A program made the translations under genes and the position numbers. Shown piece after piece: positions 53,872 to 63,734 of a stretch of 64,000 nt of DNA. The DNA comes from Acidobacteriota bacterium (GTDB lineage: Bacteria; Acidobacteriota; Blastocatellia; RBC074). The notes under the pieces were generated by a model, which did no database searches, had not been told where the DNA came from, and saw only the letters and a list, made by a program, of their open reading frames with translations. The number at the start of each line of letters is the position of its first letter. The first letter of the stretch is position 1. The DNA is taken from assembly GCA_018269055.1 (NCBI GenBank), contig JAFDVI010000028.1, positions 1 through 64,000 of the forward strand, in the 5' to 3' direction.

Positions 53872-54258
53872 ATGAAAAGACAATTTTCGATTTTGGTAGT
53901 GTTGCTGGCTGTTGCGGGATTAATTTCGCTTGCGGTTTCGGCGCAGACGAAAAAGGCTCCGGCCAAAAAAACACCTGCCGGGAAGGCTACTGGCAAAGGT
54001 GTAGACGTCGCGGCAATATGGAAACAACAGTGCCAGAAATGTCATGCCGCGGATGGAAAAGGCATTGAAAGCCTGGAACCGCCTGACATGACCACCGAAG
54101 CGTGGCAAGCCAAAACCAAAGATGAGGAAATCACGACCGCCATCAATGAGGGCAAGGGCATCATGCCTGCATTCAAAGACACGTTGAAACCGGCGGAAGT
54201 GGCTGCACTGGTGAAGCACATCCGTTCGCTCGGTCCGGCAAAAGATGACAAGAAGTAA
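53872..54258 (+). CDS. Small cytochrome c
   Basis: 128 residues from the ATG at 53872; the longer frame from 53827 has no signal. Signal peptide (ILVVLLAVAGLISLAVSAQ), a Lys-rich linker, then one heme c motif CQKCH followed by AADGKG, and the axial Met in the GIMPAFKDTL block. Class I cytochrome c, periplasmic, carries electrons in respiration or feeds an oxidase. A strong terminator follows it. Confidence 0.88.
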   Translation: MKRQFSILVVLLAVAGLISLAVSAQTKKAPAKKTPAGKATGKGVDVAAIWKQQCQKCHAADGKGIESLEPPDMTTEAWQAKTKDEEITTAINEGKGIMPAFKDTLKPAEVAALVKHIRSLGPAKDDKK

Positions 54259-54284
54259 CCGGTAACTGATCGGTCAAAACAGAA

Positions 54285-54335
54285 CGGCGCAGCTTTGGTT
54301 GAAAGATTCAACCAAAGCTGCGCCGCAGTTTTTTT
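54285..54335 (+). terminator. Rho-independent terminator after cytochrome c
   Basis: CGGCGCAGCTTTGGTTGA pairs with TCAACCAAAGCTGCGCCG (18-base stem) and is followed by CAG and seven T. It lies just before the convergent stop of the penicillin-binding protein gene. Confidence 0.85.
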
Positions 54336-54340
54336 GCGCT

Positions 54341-57300
54341 TCAGTTTTTTCTGTGTTTATCGGGAGTGCAGGTTTGTGTTGGCTCTTCGCCCAGATTGTA
54401 CGACCTGCGCACTCTGGTGGTGCAGAGTCCTTTGACCGGAATCAAGCCGCTGACCGCGCAAACTTCGATGTTGAATTGTTTTTTGGCCGCGACCGGTACT
54501 GGCACGGGCTTAGGCGGCGGCGCGGAAACTGGAAGCTCTTTTTTGACATGCGGTTTCGGCGTCGGCGAAGCCTTGAGCTTGGCCTGTTGATTGGCCGTGG
54601 TCTTGGATGACTTTGCCGCTGCCAATTTTTGAGGCGTGGGCGTCGGAGTCGGGACAATGCGGGGCCTATTGGGGCGAAAATCAACTGCTGATTTGCTGGC
54701 AGCGCTGACAGCTTGTTTTCCTTGAGTCGTTTGGCCTTGCTTCGGCACGGGCCAGGGCGTGGGGCCAACGGTTCCGTTGGAATACCGCAGCGTTGGTTGC
54801 TGCTGCACCGGTCTGGCTCCAGTTTGTTTTGGAGGATTCGTCAGCGGCGCTCGCCAGGGCGTCGGGCGTGGCGCTGCGGTTGAACCGGCAGTCGTTGCCC
54901 TTGAGCCACTCGCCGTTGACGTTCTTTGGGGAGAGGCTTGACTGGTTGACGGCGCGCTTGCCGCAGGAACAGGCGTCGGTTTGGTGGAAACAGCAGCCAT
55001 AATCGCATCTCCCGCGCGACGGAAAATCGAGCGATTATCAGGCGTCGGAGCGGGCTGGCTCAGCGAAACTTTTCCTTGCGCTTCCGGGGAAACGGGAATC
55101 ATGCGATCAGCCGGACTTTGCCCGTAAGGCATGGTGGTCGTTGTGCCGGGGCTGCCTGCCGGAGGTTGATATGGAGTGGGAGCACCTATAGGAGGTTCGA
55201 TTGAGGCCGTCTGACCGTAAACCTGTCCGAACGATGGTTGTGGAATCGAAGGCGTAGCGGAAACCGGAGGCGGCGTTAAAGCCTCAGCATCACCAGTTTG
55301 TGTACCGCTCAGGAAGATTTCCCGTTTGGCTCCCGGCGTATCAATGTTGGCAGCTTCTCCCATTGGGTTGACGTATTGCGTAACCAATCCGGTGGACGGA
55401 ACTTCAAAATCGCCTCCAAGTTCCGGCCTGATTGCCAGCGCGTGCGACATGAAATCTCCCCAGACCAGCGCCGCCGTTGTCCCGCCAGTGACTCCAAAAT
55501 CCGAGTTGTCGTCGAAGCCAACCCAGACGACACAAACCAGGTTCGGGGAATATCCCGCGAACCATCCATCCCGCGACGTCCCGGTTTTTCCGGCGACGGG
55601 GCCGCTGATGGGAAACTGTTTGACGCGCGTTCCGGTTCCGTAAGCCAACACGTCCTGCAAAATCGAAGTCATGATGTATGAAACCTGCGGACTCATTGCT
55701 TCGGTGATTTCCGGTTGCCGCTCAAACAGCACGGAGCCTTCCTTGGTCGTCAGGCGTTTGATGGCGATTGGTGCTGCTCGTTTTCCCTGATTGGCGAAAG
55801 ACGTGTATGCCGAAGCGACTTGGAGCGGCGTTGCTTCGGAAGCGCCCAGCGCCGAAGCTGGAACGGGAACCACTTTGGGCAACCCTGCATGTTCCGCGAA
55901 GCTGGCGACTTGCGTAAATCCGACGCGTTCAGCAACCGTGACCGTGATCACGTTTTTGGATTTGGCCAATGCTTCGCGAGCCGTCATGGTGCGAAGTTCG
56001 TAACTGTCTCGAAAATTGTCCGGCGCGTAATACCTGCCGTCATATTCAAAGCTACGCGGTTCATCGCGAAAAACCGAAGCCGCGGTAATGCGTCTGCTGG
56101 AATCGCTTTCGCTTAAGCCCGCAGCGTACACAAAGGGTTTGAACACGGAACCCGGCTGGCGCTTGGCGTCCGTCGCACGATTCAATTGGCTGTTGGCGTA
56201 ATCCCTGCCGCCGACCATCGCCAAAATGTCGCCATTCTTGGCGTTCAATGCCACCAGGGCAATTTGTAATCCGGCCGTGGTGCCGCGTCTGGCCATGACC
56301 TGGCGGTCAATTTCCGGCAAATTTCGTTGCACCGCCGCATACGCCGCTCGCTGCAAATCCAAATCAATCGAAGTGTACACACGCATTGATCGCATGGATT
56401 GGCTGTCGTCGCCATACTGGGTATCCAATTGGCGCATGACATAGTCCACAAAATAGGGCGCGTCCGTTGCATCGGTTCCGCCTTTGCCAATTACGCCCAA
56501 CGATTGCGCTTTGGCATTGGCGGCCTCTTCAGGTTTGATCTTGCCCTGGTCAACCATCAAATCGAGCACGGTTGCGCGGCGGTCTCTGGCGCGGGCTTCA
56601 TGCGAATATGGGGAATAATAATTCGGGCTGCGAATGATTCCGGCCAGCAATGCCGATTCCGACAACGTCAAATATGAAACATCCTTACCAAAGTACGCGC
56701 GCGCCGCTTCGCCAAATCCGTTAATGGAAAATCCGCCGCGCTGGCCAAGGTAAATCTGGTTGCAGTACAGCGCCAGAATCTGTTCCTTGCTCAGCTTTCG
56801 TTCCAGGATGATGGCCATGTAGGCTTCGGAGATCTTGCGCTTCCACGTTCGTTCCGGCGTCAGAAAAAAGCTTTTGACCAATTGCTGTGTGATGGTGCTG
56901 CCGCCTTCTGTGATTTCTCCGGCTTGGTAATTGCGGGTGAAGGCGCGAAAGATGCCTCGCAAACTGATTCCCGAATGGTCGAAAAACGTGCGGTCTTCCG
57001 TGGCAACGATTGCGTCAACAAGAGATTTGGGCAGGTCCTTGAACTCGATATTTTTTCGTTTCTCGCGTTCCTGGTTGATGGTGGAGGAGATCCTTTCCGG
57101 TTCCACCTGCGCTTCGGCCAGGCTCTGATGTTTATCCAGATCGGTGAGCGAACGAATGCCCGTTGGCCCGAACTCCACACGCAACGTGGGAAACAGTTTT
57201 GTGTTGTTGATCATCACTTCCGAACTAGGCGTGATGTCAATTGCCGTGGCTGTGATGGCGTATCTGCCCCGCTGATCACTCGAATTTACCGACTGTTGGA

Positions 57301-57628
57301 CGTATCCGACGCCTTGCAAGTAGCGAATCAGGTCTGCTTGACGAACCGGGCTGTTGAGATGGAGCGTCAGCGGTGCAGCGTAAATTCCGGAAGATCGCTC
57401 GAAGATTTTGCCCTGTAGGCCGCTATCAATAATCGCCGAGTATTTCTGGTAGTAGTACCAAAGGATCGGAGTGGCAACCAATCCGGCCAGCACCAGCAGA
57501 ATCAGAAACATCTTCAATCTGCCGCGCCTGCCACGCCTTGGCACATCCCGAATCGCCACCGGACGATGTTTGGTTACAACTGGAAAATCTTCCTCGTCTT
57601 CGAAATCAACTTTTCGCTTTTTAGCCAT
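54341..57628 (-). CDS. Penicillin-binding protein 1A (class A)
   Basis: 1095 residues. A cytoplasmic tail and one membrane helix (about 36-58) are followed by a UB2H-like segment, a GT51 glycosyltransferase (catalytic Glu in VATEDRTFFDHSG, then TITQQLVKSFF) and a transpeptidase with S-x-x-K (GSVFKP), SKN and KTGTSRDGW motifs. The enzyme polymerises and cross-links peptidoglycan. A long C-terminal extension of about 300 residues is low-complexity Pro/Thr/Ser/Lys and ends with a short Cys-containing block (ICAVSGLIPVKGLCTTR in outline), which is unusual in length. It is convergent with cytochrome c. Confidence 0.92.
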   Translation of the reverse strand: MAKKRKVDFEDEEDFPVVTKHRPVAIRDVPRRGRRGRLKMFLILLVLAGLVATPILWYYYQKYSAIIDSGLQGKIFERSSGIYAAPLTLHLNSPVRQADLIRYLQGVGYVQQSVNSSDQRGRYAITATAIDITPSSEVMINNTKLFPTLRVEFGPTGIRSLTDLDKHQSLAEAQVEPERISSTINQEREKRKNIEFKDLPKSLVDAIVATEDRTFFDHSGISLRGIFRAFTRNYQAGEITEGGSTITQQLVKSFFLTPERTWKRKISEAYMAIILERKLSKEQILALYCNQIYLGQRGGFSINGFGEAARAYFGKDVSYLTLSESALLAGIIRSPNYYSPYSHEARARDRRATVLDLMVDQGKIKPEEAANAKAQSLGVIGKGGTDATDAPYFVDYVMRQLDTQYGDDSQSMRSMRVYTSIDLDLQRAAYAAVQRNLPEIDRQVMARRGTTAGLQIALVALNAKNGDILAMVGGRDYANSQLNRATDAKRQPGSVFKPFVYAAGLSESDSSRRITAASVFRDEPRSFEYDGRYYAPDNFRDSYELRTMTAREALAKSKNVITVTVAERVGFTQVASFAEHAGLPKVVPVPASALGASEATPLQVASAYTSFANQGKRAAPIAIKRLTTKEGSVLFERQPEITEAMSPQVSYIMTSILQDVLAYGTGTRVKQFPISGPVAGKTGTSRDGWFAGYSPNLVCVVWVGFDDNSDFGVTGGTTAALVWGDFMSHALAIRPELGGDFEVPSTGLVTQYVNPMGEAANIDTPGAKREIFLSGTQTGDAEALTPPPVSATPSIPQPSFGQVYGQTASIEPPIGAPTPYQPPAGSPGTTTTMPYGQSPADRMIPVSPEAQGKVSLSQPAPTPDNRSIFRRAGDAIMAAVSTKPTPVPAASAPSTSQASPQRTSTASGSRATTAGSTAAPRPTPWRAPLTNPPKQTGARPVQQQPTLRYSNGTVGPTPWPVPKQGQTTQGKQAVSAASKSAVDFRPNRPRIVPTPTPTPQKLAAAKSSKTTANQQAKLKASPTPKPHVKKELPVSAPPPKPVPVPVAAKKQFNIEVCAVSGLIPVKGLCTTRVRRSYNLGEEPTQTCTPDKHRKN

Positions 57629-57989
57629 TTTGCAAAAGATTCAGGCAGTGAAAAGGAGGCGCACGAACCAAGTACAATTATGCCGATTCTGACTGGTGAG
57701 TCAATTCGTCTTCCTGTGAAACCGCGCCAGATACAAGGCTTTCCAAAGTGCGGAAACATATTTTTCCCTCGCGCCGGAACAGAGGGATCGTCCGCAATGG
57801 AAATCAGTCAAGTTTGGTGGATAACGCTCAACAATGTGCGAAGTCCGCGGATTCGCTCCATCGCGTGGGAACAGAAAACTGCTTTCGCATCGTTGCCTTG
57901 CTTGACTCTCAAGTTTCAGTGGTTACTATGGCTTCATCGTCTCAATCTGGATTTGAGATTAATGTTTTACCCATTCAAAGGAGTCATCG
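57629..57989. other. Divergent promoter region
   Basis: About 360 bases between the minus-strand PBP1A start and the plus-strand protease start. It should contain both promoters. A plus-strand frame crosses it (from 57566) but has no ribosome site and poor composition. AAAGGAG lies just before the protease GTG. I see no RNA gene, repeat or clear -35/-10 pair. Confidence 0.4.
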
Positions 57990-59651
57990 GTGAAAAACGT
58001 GCTCAAGAAATTTTCGCTCTCCGGTTTGCTGGCGCTGGCGATTTGTGCGGGGTTGATTGCGCCCAGTTTGGTGAAAGCCCAGGAAAATGCGACCGCGCGC
58101 CGCATTTCCGAGGATTATCGGAAGGCCGCTGAAATTATCAGTAAATATCATTTTGCGGATGCTGACGACGAGACGCTGAGCAAATATGCCATCAGCGGAA
58201 TGCTGAAAACGCTTGATCCCCACTCTGACTACCTCGATCCCAAATCCTTCAAAGACTTCAACGAAAAGCAGCATAATCAGTATTTCGGCATCGGCGCATT
58301 GATCGGCACACGCCACAAAGTGACCTATGTCCTGGAACCGTTCAAAGGCAGTCCGGCTTCGCGCGCCGGGTTGCGCTACGGCGATCAAATCGTGGCAGTT
58401 GACGACAAGGACACTTCGACCTGGAGTTCGGACAAAGTTCGACAATTGCTGCTCGGCGAACGCGGCACGCAAATCACAGTTTCGGTCAAACGGTTGGGCG
58501 TCGCCGAACCGATTAAAATGTCCATTACGCGCGACGGCATTCCGCGCCCCTCAATTCCGGTTGTTTATATGGCGCGTCCGGGCATCGGGTACATCGGCAT
58601 GACCGCCGGGTTCCAATCCACCACGGCGCGGGAATTGGCCGTCGCGATGGCCAATTTGCGAGAGCAGGGAGCCGAGAGCTTCATTCTGGATTTGCGCGGC
58701 AACGGCGGCGGATATCTGGATCAGGGCGTTCGCGTTTGTGACCAAATTCTGCAACGCGGGCAAAAGATTGTGACCCAGAAAGGCCGTACATCGCTTGGAT
58801 TTGACGAAGAATACTTTGTCCGAGTCGGCGCTACGGAGAACTTCCCGCTGGTGGTGCTGGTGGATCGCCAGACGGCTTCGGCTTCGGAAATCGTGGCCGG
58901 AGCGATTCAGGATCACGACCGCGGCTTGATCGTTGGAGAACAAAGTTTCGGCAAAGGTTTGGTGCAAAGAATTTTCCCGCTGGTCAACGGCGGAGGATTG
59001 ATTTTGACCATCGCGCACTATTACACGCCGAGCGGTCGGTTGATCCAGCGCGACTATTCCAATGGTTCAATGTTTGATTATTACTTTCGACGGAGCGCCG
59101 ATGGCGATAATGCGGGGACCAGCCCGAAGCGCACCGATCAGCGCCAGACCGATCTTGGCCGCACGGTTTATGGTGGCGGCGGCATTGAGCCGGACGTCAA
59201 GCTTGAAAGCTCCGAATACATGACACCTGCCCAGGTTCGATTGAGCCACGGGATTTTCCTCTTTGCGCGCGAGTTGGTCGCCGGGCAGGTTCCCGGTGCA
59301 GCCAGCTTCAAGGTCAATGGTCTGGAATACGATCACAAATTGAAAACGACCGATTTCGTCGTCACTGACAGCATTCTGAAAGCGCAGAAAGAATTTTTGA
59401 CCAAATTCTATCGCGACAATCCGGAATACGGCGTCACTGCCGCCGCGATTGAAGAAAACGCCAAATGGTTACATCGTCAGCTTCGCTACGAAGTGCTGAC
59501 TGCTGCTTACGGATCAGATCGCGCCCAGCAGGGCATCGCGGATTGGGATGTCATTCTGCAAAAAGGCATCGGCGAAATGCCGAACGCGGCGGATTTGGCG
59601 CAGCGCTCGTGGAAACGCAATTCGGCGAATATTCGTCAAAGTGACAAATAA
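57990..59651 (+). CDS. S41 C-terminal processing protease
   Basis: 553 residues, GTG start at 57990 with AAAGGAG upstream. Signal peptide ([16 protein letters not shown]), then a PDZ domain (about 105-175, [19 protein letters not shown]) and the S41 domain with proposed catalytic dyad Ser297 (QTASASEIV) and Lys322 (FGKGLVQ), 25 apart as in Prc. Tail-specific proteases trim periplasmic proteins with hydrophobic C-termini and control envelope turnover. A terminator follows. Confidence 0.9.
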   Translation: MKNVLKKFSLSGLLALAICAGLIAPSLVKAQENATARRISEDYRKAAEIISKYHFADADDETLSKYAISGMLKTLDPHSDYLDPKSFKDFNEKQHNQYFGIGALIGTRHKVTYVLEPFKGSPASRAGLRYGDQIVAVDDKDTSTWSSDKVRQLLLGERGTQITVSVKRLGVAEPIKMSITRDGIPRPSIPVVYMARPGIGYIGMTAGFQSTTARELAVAMANLREQGAESFILDLRGNGGGYLDQGVRVCDQILQRGQKIVTQKGRTSLGFDEEYFVRVGATENFPLVVLVDRQTASASEIVAGAIQDHDRGLIVGEQSFGKGLVQRIFPLVNGGGLILTIAHYYTPSGRLIQRDYSNGSMFDYYFRRSADGDNAGTSPKRTDQRQTDLGRTVYGGGGIEPDVKLESSEYMTPAQVRLSHGIFLFARELVAGQVPGAASFKVNGLEYDHKLKTTDFVVTDSILKAQKEFLTKFYRDNPEYGVTAAAIEENAKWLHRQLRYEVLTAAYGSDRAQQGIADWDVILQKGIGEMPNAADLAQRSWKRNSANIRQSDK

Positions 59652-59687
59652 CGCCTCTTTCGATTTCAAGTTACAACCACTCCTTTT

Positions 59688-59722
59688 GGGCGGCTGAGGC
59701 ATTTTCAGCCGCCCAAGCTTTA
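59688..59722 (+). terminator. Rho-independent terminator after the S41 protease
   Basis: GGGCGGCTGA pairs with TCAGCCGCCC around a 7-base loop, followed by AAGCTTTATT. It lies between the protease stop and the next gene's ribosome site. Confidence 0.7.
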
Positions 59723-59737
59723 TTCGGAGACCACCTG

Positions 59738-60580
59738 ATGCAGATCGTAGACACGCACCAACACTTGTGGGATTTAGATAAACTCCCGTATTCATGGACG
59801 GCGAATCAGCCTAAACTCAATCGCAGTTTTCGGATAGATGATTACCTGGGAGCGACGCAGGAAATCGAAGTCGTCAAAACCGTTTTCGTCGAAGCCGATA
59901 TTGACGAAGCCTTCATCCCGGATGAAACGCGTTACGTGTTGGAATTGAGCGAACAGGACGACAATCCGATTTCCGGCGTGGTTGCCAGTGCGCGGCCGGA
60001 ATACGATAACTTCCGCGAATCCATCCGGCAGTTTGCCAGTCATGCAAACCTGAAAGGAATTCGTCGCTTGTTGCAATCCGAACCGGACGAGCTTTCCACC
60101 ACGACGACCTTTCGGGAAAACATTCGCTCGCTGGCGGAGTTCGGTTTGTCGTTCGATATTTGCGTCCGCGACCATCAATTGCCCGTCGCGATCCAACTGG
60201 TCAAAGCCTGCCCGAACGTCAACTTTGTTCTCGACCATTGCGGCAATCCCGACATCAAGAACCAAAACTATGACGCCTGGCGCGAACGGATTGGCGAAAT
60301 GGCGGATTTGCCAAACGTCGCCTGCAAGGTTTCCGGCATTGTCGTCAACACGAACGTTGAAAATTGGGCGGCGGAAGATTTGCGCCCTGCGGTGGAACAC
60401 GTCATTGCGAGCTTCGGTTGGGATCGCGTGATGTTTGGCAGCGATTGGCCGGTTTGCACGTTGGCCGCGACTTACCGGCAGTGGTTCGACGCGCTGAACT
60501 TGCTGGTGGAAGATGCCAGCGATGAAAACAAACGAAAATTGTTCAAGGAAAATGCAGAACGCATTTATCGTCTGAGATAA
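59738..60580 (+). CDS. Amidohydrolase-2 family (lactonase-like) hydrolase
   Basis: 280 residues, a TIM-barrel amidohydrolase starting with VDTHQHLWDLDKLPY. Other family blocks are FDICVRDHQLPVA, VLDHCGNPDI and the late FGSDWPVC. The set resembles L-fuconolactonase and 2-pyrone-4,6-dicarboxylate hydrolase, which open lactones, often metal-dependent or metal-free. No sugar-catabolism genes lie next to it, so the substrate is open. Intracellular, no signal peptide. Confidence 0.82.
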   Translation: MQIVDTHQHLWDLDKLPYSWTANQPKLNRSFRIDDYLGATQEIEVVKTVFVEADIDEAFIPDETRYVLELSEQDDNPISGVVASARPEYDNFRESIRQFASHANLKGIRRLLQSEPDELSTTTTFRENIRSLAEFGLSFDICVRDHQLPVAIQLVKACPNVNFVLDHCGNPDIKNQNYDAWRERIGEMADLPNVACKVSGIVVNTNVENWAAEDLRPAVEHVIASFGWDRVMFGSDWPVCTLAATYRQWFDALNLLVEDASDENKRKLFKENAERIYRLR

Positions 60581-60597
60581 ACCGGTTTCTGGTTTTC

Positions 60598-60678
60598 TCG
60601 ACAGGATTTACTGGATTCAACGAGACAACCTGGAAAACTTTGCTTGCCCATCCTGGAAAATCCCGTGCATCCTGTCGA
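60598..60678. terminator. Inverted repeat between convergent genes
   Basis: TCGACAGGAT at 60598-60607 and ATCCTGTCGA at 60669-60678 are perfect reverse complements, with further partial matches in between. It lies between the convergent stops of the amidohydrolase and MATE genes and could act in both directions. Confidence 0.45.
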
Positions 60679-60686
60679 AAAGTCCA

Positions 60687-62138
60687 TCACACCTTCTGGG
60701 TTTTCCACTTGCCTTGTTTGAACACCACCATCGCAATGATCGCCAGAATGGATTCAGCAATGGTGATGGCCAGAAAGACGCCGCGGACTCCAAACCCTGT
60801 TTTGACTGACAACCCGTATGCCAGCGGAAGTTGCAGCAACCAGAAACAGACGACGTTCATGGCTGTCGGCGTGTAGGTATCGCCAGCTCCGTTGAACGAG
60901 GCCGACAACACCATTCCGTATCCATAGAAAATGTACCCGTAGCCGATATACCGAAGCGCGTCCACGCCGAAGGGAATGACCGTCTCGTCATGTGTGAAAA
61001 TGCGGATCAAAAATTCAGCGCCAAACACATACAGGAATGTCACGCCCGCCATAAACACTGCGTTGCTGTGACCCGTCAACCAGACAGATTTTTCCGCCCG
61101 GTCAGGTTTTTTCGCTCCCAGATTTTGCCCGACCAGCGTTGCCGCCGCATTGCTCATTCCCCAGGCGGGCAGAATCGTCACCACAATGATGCGAATGGCG
61201 AAGGTATATCCGGCCTGAGCGGCGCTGCCGAATCTGCCAACCAGGCTCATCAGCACCATCCACGCCGAAGTTGCGATCAGCATCTGAAACATCCCGCCCA
61301 GAGAAATTCGCAGCAACGTCCCCATCAACTCAAAATCCGGTTTGAACAACCGGCTGAATTGCAGCGGCACGCGGCTGTGTCCGCCGCTCAACCGCGAAAG
61401 TTGATACATCACGGCGATGCCTCGCCCGATGGTGGTCGCAATTGCCGATCCCATCACTCCAAGTTTGGGAAATGGGCCCACACCAAAAATCAGGCATGGA
61501 TCGAGCACCAGATTGATGGCGTTGCCGATCCACAATGCCCGCATTGCAATCGCCGCATCGCCTGCGCCGCGAAAGATGGCGTTGATCAAAAAGATCAGCA
61601 TAATGACGACGTTCGCGCCAAAAATAACCGTGGCATACCCGGAACCCGCCGCCGTCACAGCGGCTTCGGCGTTCATCACCGCGAACAGTTGGCGATGAAA
61701 AAGCACGCCGATTAAGGCAATTGGGATCGAAACCAAAATCCCCAGCAAAATGGCTTGTTCCGCGACGCGCCCGGCGTCTTCTTCGTTTTCTTCGCCAATG
61801 CGCCGGGCGACCATTGCCGTCGTGCCCATGCTCAATCCCAGTGCGACCGTGAAAACAATCGTCAGCAGCGATTCGGTGATGCCGACCGCGGCGGCTTGAT
61901 CCTTGCCAAGTTTGCCGACCCAAAAAATGTTGACAATGCCGAACAACGATTCCATCGCCATTTCCAGCACCATCGGAACCGACAGCAAAAAGATCGCGCG
62001 ACCGATGCTGCCTTCGGTGAAGTTTTGTTCCGAACCGGCAACTGCTTCGCGCAGCGTGGCCCAGAAACCACGGTTTTCATAAAAGTCTGCTTGTTCAGCA
62101 GCCGCTTTGGGCTGAGTCAGTTCAGTTTGTTCATTCAT
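60687..62138 (-). CDS. MATE-family efflux transporter
   Basis: 483 residues with 12 membrane helices in two similar halves. It includes the [20 protein letters not shown] opening and [16 protein letters not shown], typical of NorM/DinF-like MATE proteins, and [18 protein letters not shown] in the second half. It exports drugs or metabolites using H+ or Na+. The first ~40 residues are an extra hydrophilic N-terminus. The gene stands alone. Confidence 0.9.
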   Translation of the reverse strand: MNEQTELTQPKAAAEQADFYENRGFWATLREAVAGSEQNFTEGSIGRAIFLLSVPMVLEMAMESLFGIVNIFWVGKLGKDQAAAVGITESLLTIVFTVALGLSMGTTAMVARRIGEENEEDAGRVAEQAILLGILVSIPIALIGVLFHRQLFAVMNAEAAVTAAGSGYATVIFGANVVIMLIFLINAIFRGAGDAAIAMRALWIGNAINLVLDPCLIFGVGPFPKLGVMGSAIATTIGRGIAVMYQLSRLSGGHSRVPLQFSRLFKPDFELMGTLLRISLGGMFQMLIATSAWMVLMSLVGRFGSAAQAGYTFAIRIIVVTILPAWGMSNAAATLVGQNLGAKKPDRAEKSVWLTGHSNAVFMAGVTFLYVFGAEFLIRIFTHDETVIPFGVDALRYIGYGYIFYGYGMVLSASFNGAGDTYTPTAMNVVCFWLLQLPLAYGLSVKTGFGVRGVFLAITIAESILAIIAMVVFKQGKWKTQKV

Positions 62139-62167
62139 AAATTTCAGACACTCTCTGATAAAAAGTT

Positions 62168-62191
62168 ACGGCAACCGTTGCTGGTTGCCGT
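62168..62191 (-). terminator. Terminator of the minus-strand DinB gene
   Basis: On the minus strand, ACGGCAACC and GGTTGCCGT form a perfect 9-base stem with a 6-base loop, followed by AACTTTTTAT. It lies downstream of the DinB gene ending at 62229. Confidence 0.7.
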
Positions 62192-62228
62192 GAACTGTAA
62201 CGTTTAGCTGTGGCAAATCAGCCTCGAT

Positions 62229-62792
62229 TCAAGTTGGAAACCCTTCGGCTGCCATCACGCGCTGAGCCTGCTCGAAATGACGCCGTTCGTGGGCGACGAT
62301 GATCCGGCAAGCATCCAGCAAGCTATACGTGATAAATCCGGCAAAGGGCGAAGTGATGATGACCTTGTCAGGGCTCAGTTGTTCAATCGCTTTTATCTTT
62401 CGACCGATTTCCTGTTGCAGGTCAACGAACTGGCCGACGATTTGCGGATCGAGCTTGCTGGAAGTCGGCGCGGCAGTCGCAGGCGCTTTGAATTTTTGCG
62501 TTCCCTGCGGAGATACAACCTTGACCATCATTCGCCCCCAAAATCCCGACCAAAACGGCAATCTTTCCAGGAAACGGGTTTGTTTCGATCCACCGATGAC
62601 CGGATCGAACGCCAACAGCATTTCTTTATTGGCGGCAATCAAATGATCCAGACATTGCGCCACGCTCCAATCTTCCGCGCCAGGCTTCCAGTTCAACTGT
62701 TCGGCATTCAATTGACCGAACGTGGATTGAACATCGCGCGAAACGGCTTCCGCTTCTATCAGCAGTTCAGGCAATGACATATCGAGTTTCAT
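62229..62792 (-). CDS. DinB-like protein
   Basis: 187 residues. A four-helix DinB-fold protein with metal-type histidines in SVAQCLDHLIAANKE and near the end in IIVAHERRHFEQA. The NAEQLNWKPGAEDWSVAQCL block is a DinB_2 hallmark. Probably metal-binding; the reaction is unknown. It is the third DinB-fold protein in this window. Confidence 0.82.
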   Translation of the reverse strand: MKLDMSLPELLIEAEAVSRDVQSTFGQLNAEQLNWKPGAEDWSVAQCLDHLIAANKEMLLAFDPVIGGSKQTRFLERLPFWSGFWGRMMVKVVSPQGTQKFKAPATAAPTSSKLDPQIVGQFVDLQQEIGRKIKAIEQLSPDKVIITSPFAGFITYSLLDACRIIVAHERRHFEQAQRVMAAEGFPT

Positions 62793-62819
62793 CAGATTGT
62801 TTCCGGGTTGGGACTCAGA

Positions 62820-63734
62820 TCAAAGTTTCTCAAAGTTTGCGTAATGGATCGCACGATGTTCGGCAATTGACGCATTCGCCGCCGCAAACGAACTTTTGAT
62901 TTGGTTGAAATCTCGAACATCCAGCGCTTCCTTCAGGTTTTGCAGTTCCGCAATCAGAACGCCCAAAGCGACAGAAATGTTCGGTTGATTTGTCATACAG
63001 ATGTCGCGCCATACGCTCCAACTGCTGCCGCCGAGCCGCGTCATGTCCCGCCAACCGGTTGCCGCCAATCGTTGCGCCAGTTCGCGTTTGGCGACTTCGC
63101 CATTGTGTTCCGCGCCAAGCAAGCCGGACAGCGCCGTAGCCGTCAGTTGCGGCAAATGGCTGATCAATGCCACCGCCGCATCGTGCGCTTCCGGTTCTGC
63201 GATCAGCAAACGAGCGCCGATAGATTCGACAATTGCTTTCACCCGATTGAGCTGCGTTTCGTCAGTTGCCGCGTCTGCGGTCAGGGCATAAGTCGCGCGG
63301 TCAAATAAATCCGCGCGGGCATATTCGACGCCGGTGTTTTCGCTGCCGGCCATCGGGTGCCCGCCGATGAAATGCACGCATGCTGGCACAAACTCGCGAG
63401 CGACGCGGCAAATTTCGGCTTTGGTGCTTCCGGCATCGGTAATCAGCGCGCCGGGTTTTGCCAGCCGCGCTTTGGTTCGCAAAAAATCAATGATCCCTCC
63501 GATGGGCGCGGCCAGATAAATCAAATCGGCTTCGCAGATTTCGCTTCGATCAAAGCTTTCTTCCAGCGCGTCGGCGATGCCGCGTTCAACGGCGAGTTTC
63601 GGCGACCGCGAACCTCCGCAAGCCGTAATCCTGCCGGTGAACCCTGCGCGCCGCAACGCAAGGGCAAACGATCCTCCGAGCAAGCCGCAACCGACGACGC
63701 ATACGTGTTTTAGCTCGTCGCTGATGCCGCTCAC
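62820..63734 (-). CDS. tyrA: Prephenate dehydrogenase
   Basis: 304 residues from a GTG at 63734, whose last bases overlap the upstream stop (GTGA), with GGAGAG a few bases upstream. An earlier in-frame ATG at 63824 lies deep in the upstream gene and is rejected. The Rossmann NAD site is VGCGLLGGSFA, and the substrate-site blocks ITDAGSTKAEI and FIGGHPMAGSE are TyrA hallmarks. It turns prephenate into 4-hydroxyphenylpyruvate for tyrosine. It is coupled to a DAHP synthase gene. Confidence 0.92.
   Translation of the reverse strand: MSGISDELKHVCVVGCGLLGGSFALALRRAGFTGRITACGGSRSPKLAVERGIADALEESFDRSEICEADLIYLAAPIGGIIDFLRTKARLAKPGALITDAGSTKAEICRVAREFVPACVHFIGGHPMAGSENTGVEYARADLFDRATYALTADAATDETQLNRVKAIVESIGARLLIAEPEAHDAAVALISHLPQLTATALSGLLGAEHNGEVAKRELAQRLAATGWRDMTRLGGSSWSVWRDICMTNQPNISVALGVLIAELQNLKEALDVRDFNQIKSSFAAANASIAEHRAIHYANFEKL

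Noticed and set aside
57566-58132. 188-codon plus-strand frame across the PBP1A-protease gap
   Set aside because: Overlaps both genes out of frame and has no ribosome site; the GTG start at 57990 with AAAGGAG fits the protease.
60831-61715. 294-codon plus-strand frame
   Set aside because: Antisense of the MATE transporter; low-quality composition rich in His, Gln and Arg.
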